Source of the DNA: Pseudocalidococcus sp964653145
GTDB lineage: Bacteria; Cyanobacteriota; Cyanobacteriia; Thermosynechococcales; Thermosynechococcaceae
Direction of reading: 5' to 3'
Length of the DNA: 64,000 nt
NCBI GenBank assembly: GCA_964653145.1
Contig: CAZZCG010000002.1
Coordinates: 124,001-188,000, forward strand
Below, in pieces: positions 62,128-64,000 of this stretch. Each line of letters starts with the position of its first letter. Position 1 is the stretch's first letter. A program made the position numbers and the translations under genes. Under the pieces are notes generated by a model, which saw nothing but the letters and a program-made list of their open reading frames with translations, was not told the DNA's origin and did no database searches.

Positions 62128-63264
62128 ATGACTGACCTAAATTTAAGCGAGGGGCATAGATTCGTGCTGACTCAGTTCCGTAAATTTTGGCAATTCCAAC
62201 CCTTGGGTAAACGGATTGTCTCGGTGGGTGGCTTAATCCTGGCCTGTTGGAGCTTGGTGGGTTGTGCTGGTGATGCTCCTCCAGGCCCCAATATCGCAAC
62301 CTCCCCCCAAATTTCTGGCCGCTTACCGACAATTCTGGAACGGCAAAAACTGGTTTGTGGGGTGAGCGGGGAACTGCCAGGGTTTAGCTTTGTCGATGCT
62401 CAGGGCAACTATGCTGGGTTGGATGTGGATATTTGCCGGGCAGTGGCGGTGGCCCTGTTTAACGATCCCGAAGCCGTGGAATTTCGCAATCTCAATGCCA
62501 AAGAACGATTCTTAGCCCTGCAAACCGGGGAAGTAGATCTTCTCAGTCGCAATACCACTCTGACCATGAGTCGTGATACCGCCCTGGGAATTAGCTTTGG
62601 CCCAGTTGTTTTTTATGATGGCCAGGCCGTAATGGTGCGGCAAACCAGTGGGATTACGAATTTATCTGACCTGGCTGGGAAATCCGTCTGTATGCAAACC
62701 GGAACCACCAACGAGCAGAATTTTACGGATCAGATGCGCACCCTGAACCTGACCTTTACCCCCGTTGTCTTTGAGGATGTGAATACCACCTTTGCCACCT
62801 ATGCCGAGGGCCGCTGTGATGCCGTAACCGCTGATCGGTCACAACTTGTTTCCCGCCGCCAAACCTTACCCAACCCTGAACAAAATATAATTCTGGCAGA
62901 AGTCTTTTCTAAGGAACCCCTGGCCCCGGCGGTTGTGGCCTCGGATCAGAATTGGCAAAATGTTCTTACCTGGACGGTTTATGCCCTGATCAATGCAGAA
63001 GAACTTGGAATTACCCAGGCCAATGTCCAAGAAAAAGCCCAAAGTCCTGATCCAAATATTCGTCGGTTTTTAGGGGTGGAAGGAGAACTGGGTCAAGGGA
63101 TTGGACTGGCCCCAGATTTTGTCGCCAATGTGATTACGGCGGTTGGCAACTATGGGGAAATTTACGAGCGGAATTTAGGTGAACAAACCCCTTTAAAACT
63201 TGAACGCGGACAAAACAACCTTTGGACTCAGGGAGGATTGCTCTACTCACCCCCATTTCGTTAA
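62128..63264 (+). CDS. Amino-acid ABC transporter substrate-binding lipoprotein (AapJ/NatF-like)
   Basis: 378 residues. After a longer N-terminal tail the signal peptide ends in a lipobox (SLVGC near residue 46). The mature protein is a general L-amino-acid receptor of the AapJ group: GVSGELPGFSFVDAQGNYAGLDVDICRAVA, then VDLLSRNTTLTMSRDT and SVCMQTGTTNEQNF. No permease or ATPase is adjacent. In other cyanobacteria NatF works with NatG, NatH and BgtA encoded elsewhere; the ATPase at 42221 is a candidate partner. Confidence 0.88.
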   Translation: MTDLNLSEGHRFVLTQFRKFWQFQPLGKRIVSVGGLILACWSLVGCAGDAPPGPNIATSPQISGRLPTILERQKLVCGVSGELPGFSFVDAQGNYAGLDVDICRAVAVALFNDPEAVEFRNLNAKERFLALQTGEVDLLSRNTTLTMSRDTALGISFGPVVFYDGQAVMVRQTSGITNLSDLAGKSVCMQTGTTNEQNFTDQMRTLNLTFTPVVFEDVNTTFATYAEGRCDAVTADRSQLVSRRQTLPNPEQNIILAEVFSKEPLAPAVVASDQNWQNVLTWTVYALINAEELGITQANVQEKAQSPDPNIRRFLGVEGELGQGIGLAPDFVANVITAVGNYGEIYERNLGEQTPLKLERGQNNLWTQGGLLYSPPFR

Positions 63265-63321
63265 AGCTAGGGTCATCTACCTGCTTGAAGCTAGTATTTT
63301 CGACCTGAGGTTTTAGCCCCA

Positions 63322-64000
63322 TTACTTCCCAATACAAAACCGACTAAAAATCCGCTCCAGCATGGATTCGGTGAGTTCTTCCCCGGTCACTTCCCCCAAA
63401 GCCGTAATCGCCGCCCGCAGATCAATCGTCCAAAAGTCCAGGGGCAAGTTTTCGGAAATGGCCTGTTGCACTTGAGTTAGGGATTGCCAGGCCTGGGTCA
63501 GGGTCGCAGCTTGGCGTTGGTTAATCGCAAAATCTAAATTGGCGGCAGTGATTTGCCCGTGCTGGACTTGCGCGAGGATGGCCTGTTCGAGTTCGGTAAT
63601 CCCCTGATTTTGGGCGGCGGCGGTTTTGATCGGATTAGTAAAGTGGGTTGGGATGGTTCTCAAAACGTCTGGATTCGCCACGTCTATTTTGTTGATCACC
63701 AGCAATAGGGGCCGAGATTGGAGCGGTTCATAAATGGTTTGATCGGCTTCTGTCCAACCGGCCTGGGCATCAATGACGAAGACGACTAAATCCGCCTGAC
63801 TCGCGGCCTGGTGTGACCGTTCTACGCCAATTTTTTCGACATAATCCGAGGTTTCCCGCATTCCGGCCGTATCCAGGACTTGAATTGGAATCCCCCCCAC
63901 GACTAGTGAGGACTCAACCACATCCCGCGTCGTTCCGGGTAAATCGGTGACAATGGCGCGATCGGTTCGGCTCCAGGCATTCAATAAGCTGGATTTGCCA
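63322..64000 (-). CDS. mnmE: tRNA modification GTPase MnmE, C-terminal part
   Basis: The gene runs off the window end, so about 225 C-terminal residues are seen. It opens within the G domain: KSSLLNAWSRTDRAIVTDLPGTTRDVVESSL (end of the P-loop and switch I), then LDTAGMRETSDYVEKIGVERS (G3) and NKID (G4). The C-terminus ends ...RIFSRFCIGK; the Cys of the final CIGK is the conserved cysteine of MnmE. With MnmG it modifies the wobble uridine of certain tRNAs. Confidence 0.95.
   Translation of the reverse strand, partial: GKSSLLNAWSRTDRAIVTDLPGTTRDVVESSLVVGGIPIQVLDTAGMRETSDYVEKIGVERSHQAASQADLVVFVIDAQAGWTEADQTIYEPLQSRPLLLVINKIDVANPDVLRTIPTHFTNPIKTAAAQNQGITELEQAILAQVQHGQITAANLDFAINQRQAATLTQAWQSLTQVQQAISENLPLDFWTIDLRAAITALGEVTGEELTESMLERIFSRFCIGK

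Larger units (their letters stand above)
1..64000. repeat. Dispersed heptamer CCAGGCC / GGCCTGG
   Basis: The heptamer and its reverse complement occur throughout, often merged into the palindrome CCAGGCCTGG (for example at 1242). By hand I counted about 20 in the first 5 kb, against about 0.6 expected for any one 7-mer and its complement at even base use. They lie in coding and non-coding DNA on both strands, often encoding Gln-Ala-Trp or Pro-Gly-Leu. They are missing from 22430-23430 (toxin-antitoxin) and 54455-55803 (integrase fossil). Confidence 0.85.

Noticed and set aside
1..64000. CRISPR arrays and intact insertion sequences
   Set aside because: No regularly spaced repeats, transposase motifs or terminal inverted repeats were seen on reading.

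Overview
The window looks like a piece of cyanobacterial chromosome. It carries psaK (photosystem I), chlD and hemA (chlorophyll and haem synthesis), glpX (the Calvin-cycle F/SBPase), a CruA/CruP-type lycopene cyclase, a tocopherol cyclase and an smtB/smtA zinc-metallothionein pair. Many other families here are typical of cyanobacteria (DUF4340, DUF2092, Sll0314/Alr1548 TPR, Rre1-like regulator, TRC40 with an HSP20-like tail). The heptamer CCAGGCC/GGCCTGG is scattered everywhere, about one per 250 bp by hand count in the first 5 kb. The usual cyanobacterial repeat GCGATCGC (HIP1) was seen once. This suggests a unicellular Synechococcus/Thermosynechococcaceae-like lineage, but the placement is an inference.

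Layout. 1-6.3 kb: end of an outer-membrane barrel gene, an isolated ureB, DUF4340, ktrB with a BASS transporter, ridA, small conserved proteins and psaK. 6.4-14.7 kb: a polyprenyl-phosphate sugar transferase, mtnP, a lipoprotein, rpsF with a clear terminator, and a MORN protein, DUF2092 protein and RDD membrane protein. 14.9-23.5 kb: ffh, a cobalamin-binding-like protein, a 155-aa unknown translationally coupled to the lycopene cyclase, dnaG, a toxin-antitoxin pair whose toxin is broken by a nonsense codon, and a cupredoxin. 23.6-28.6 kb: a tight minus-strand run lysA-cdaA-uppS-GT-C-like membrane protein-GT2, joining cell-wall precursor supply, c-di-AMP and polyprenyl sugar transfer. 28.8-38.2 kb: rimI, TRC40 ATPase, a cation efflux protein, chlD and a GH63-like glycosidase. 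38.3-47.9 kb: DUF29, glpX, an AAC(3)-I-like acetyltransferase, hemA, an amino-acid ABC ATPase, a dispanin, glgP, an Rre1-like regulator and a START-like protein.

48-54.1 kb: an amine oxidase, an orphan SPPY-type DNA methyltransferase, gatA, tocopherol cyclase, a thioredoxin and an NnrU protein. 54.3-55.8 kb: a tRNA-Ser(GGA)/tRNA-Val(UAC) pair followed by a 1.35-kb gene-poor stretch holding the decayed remains of a P4-type tyrosine integrase, a fossil integration site. 55.8-64 kb: GDP-fucose synthesis (gmd-fcl), an ABC ATPase, a TPR protein, an epoxide-hydrolase-like enzyme, a 1-Cys peroxiredoxin, the divergent smtA/smtB pair with its operator, an amino-acid-binding lipoprotein that may serve the ABC ATPase 20 kb away, and the 3' part of mnmE.

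Most of the window is ordinary core genome. The most notable points are the dense heptamer and the nearby orphan methyltransferase whose family may recognise its GGCC core, the freshly broken RelE-like toxin, the integrase fossil behind the tRNA pair, and the AAC(3)-I homologue.
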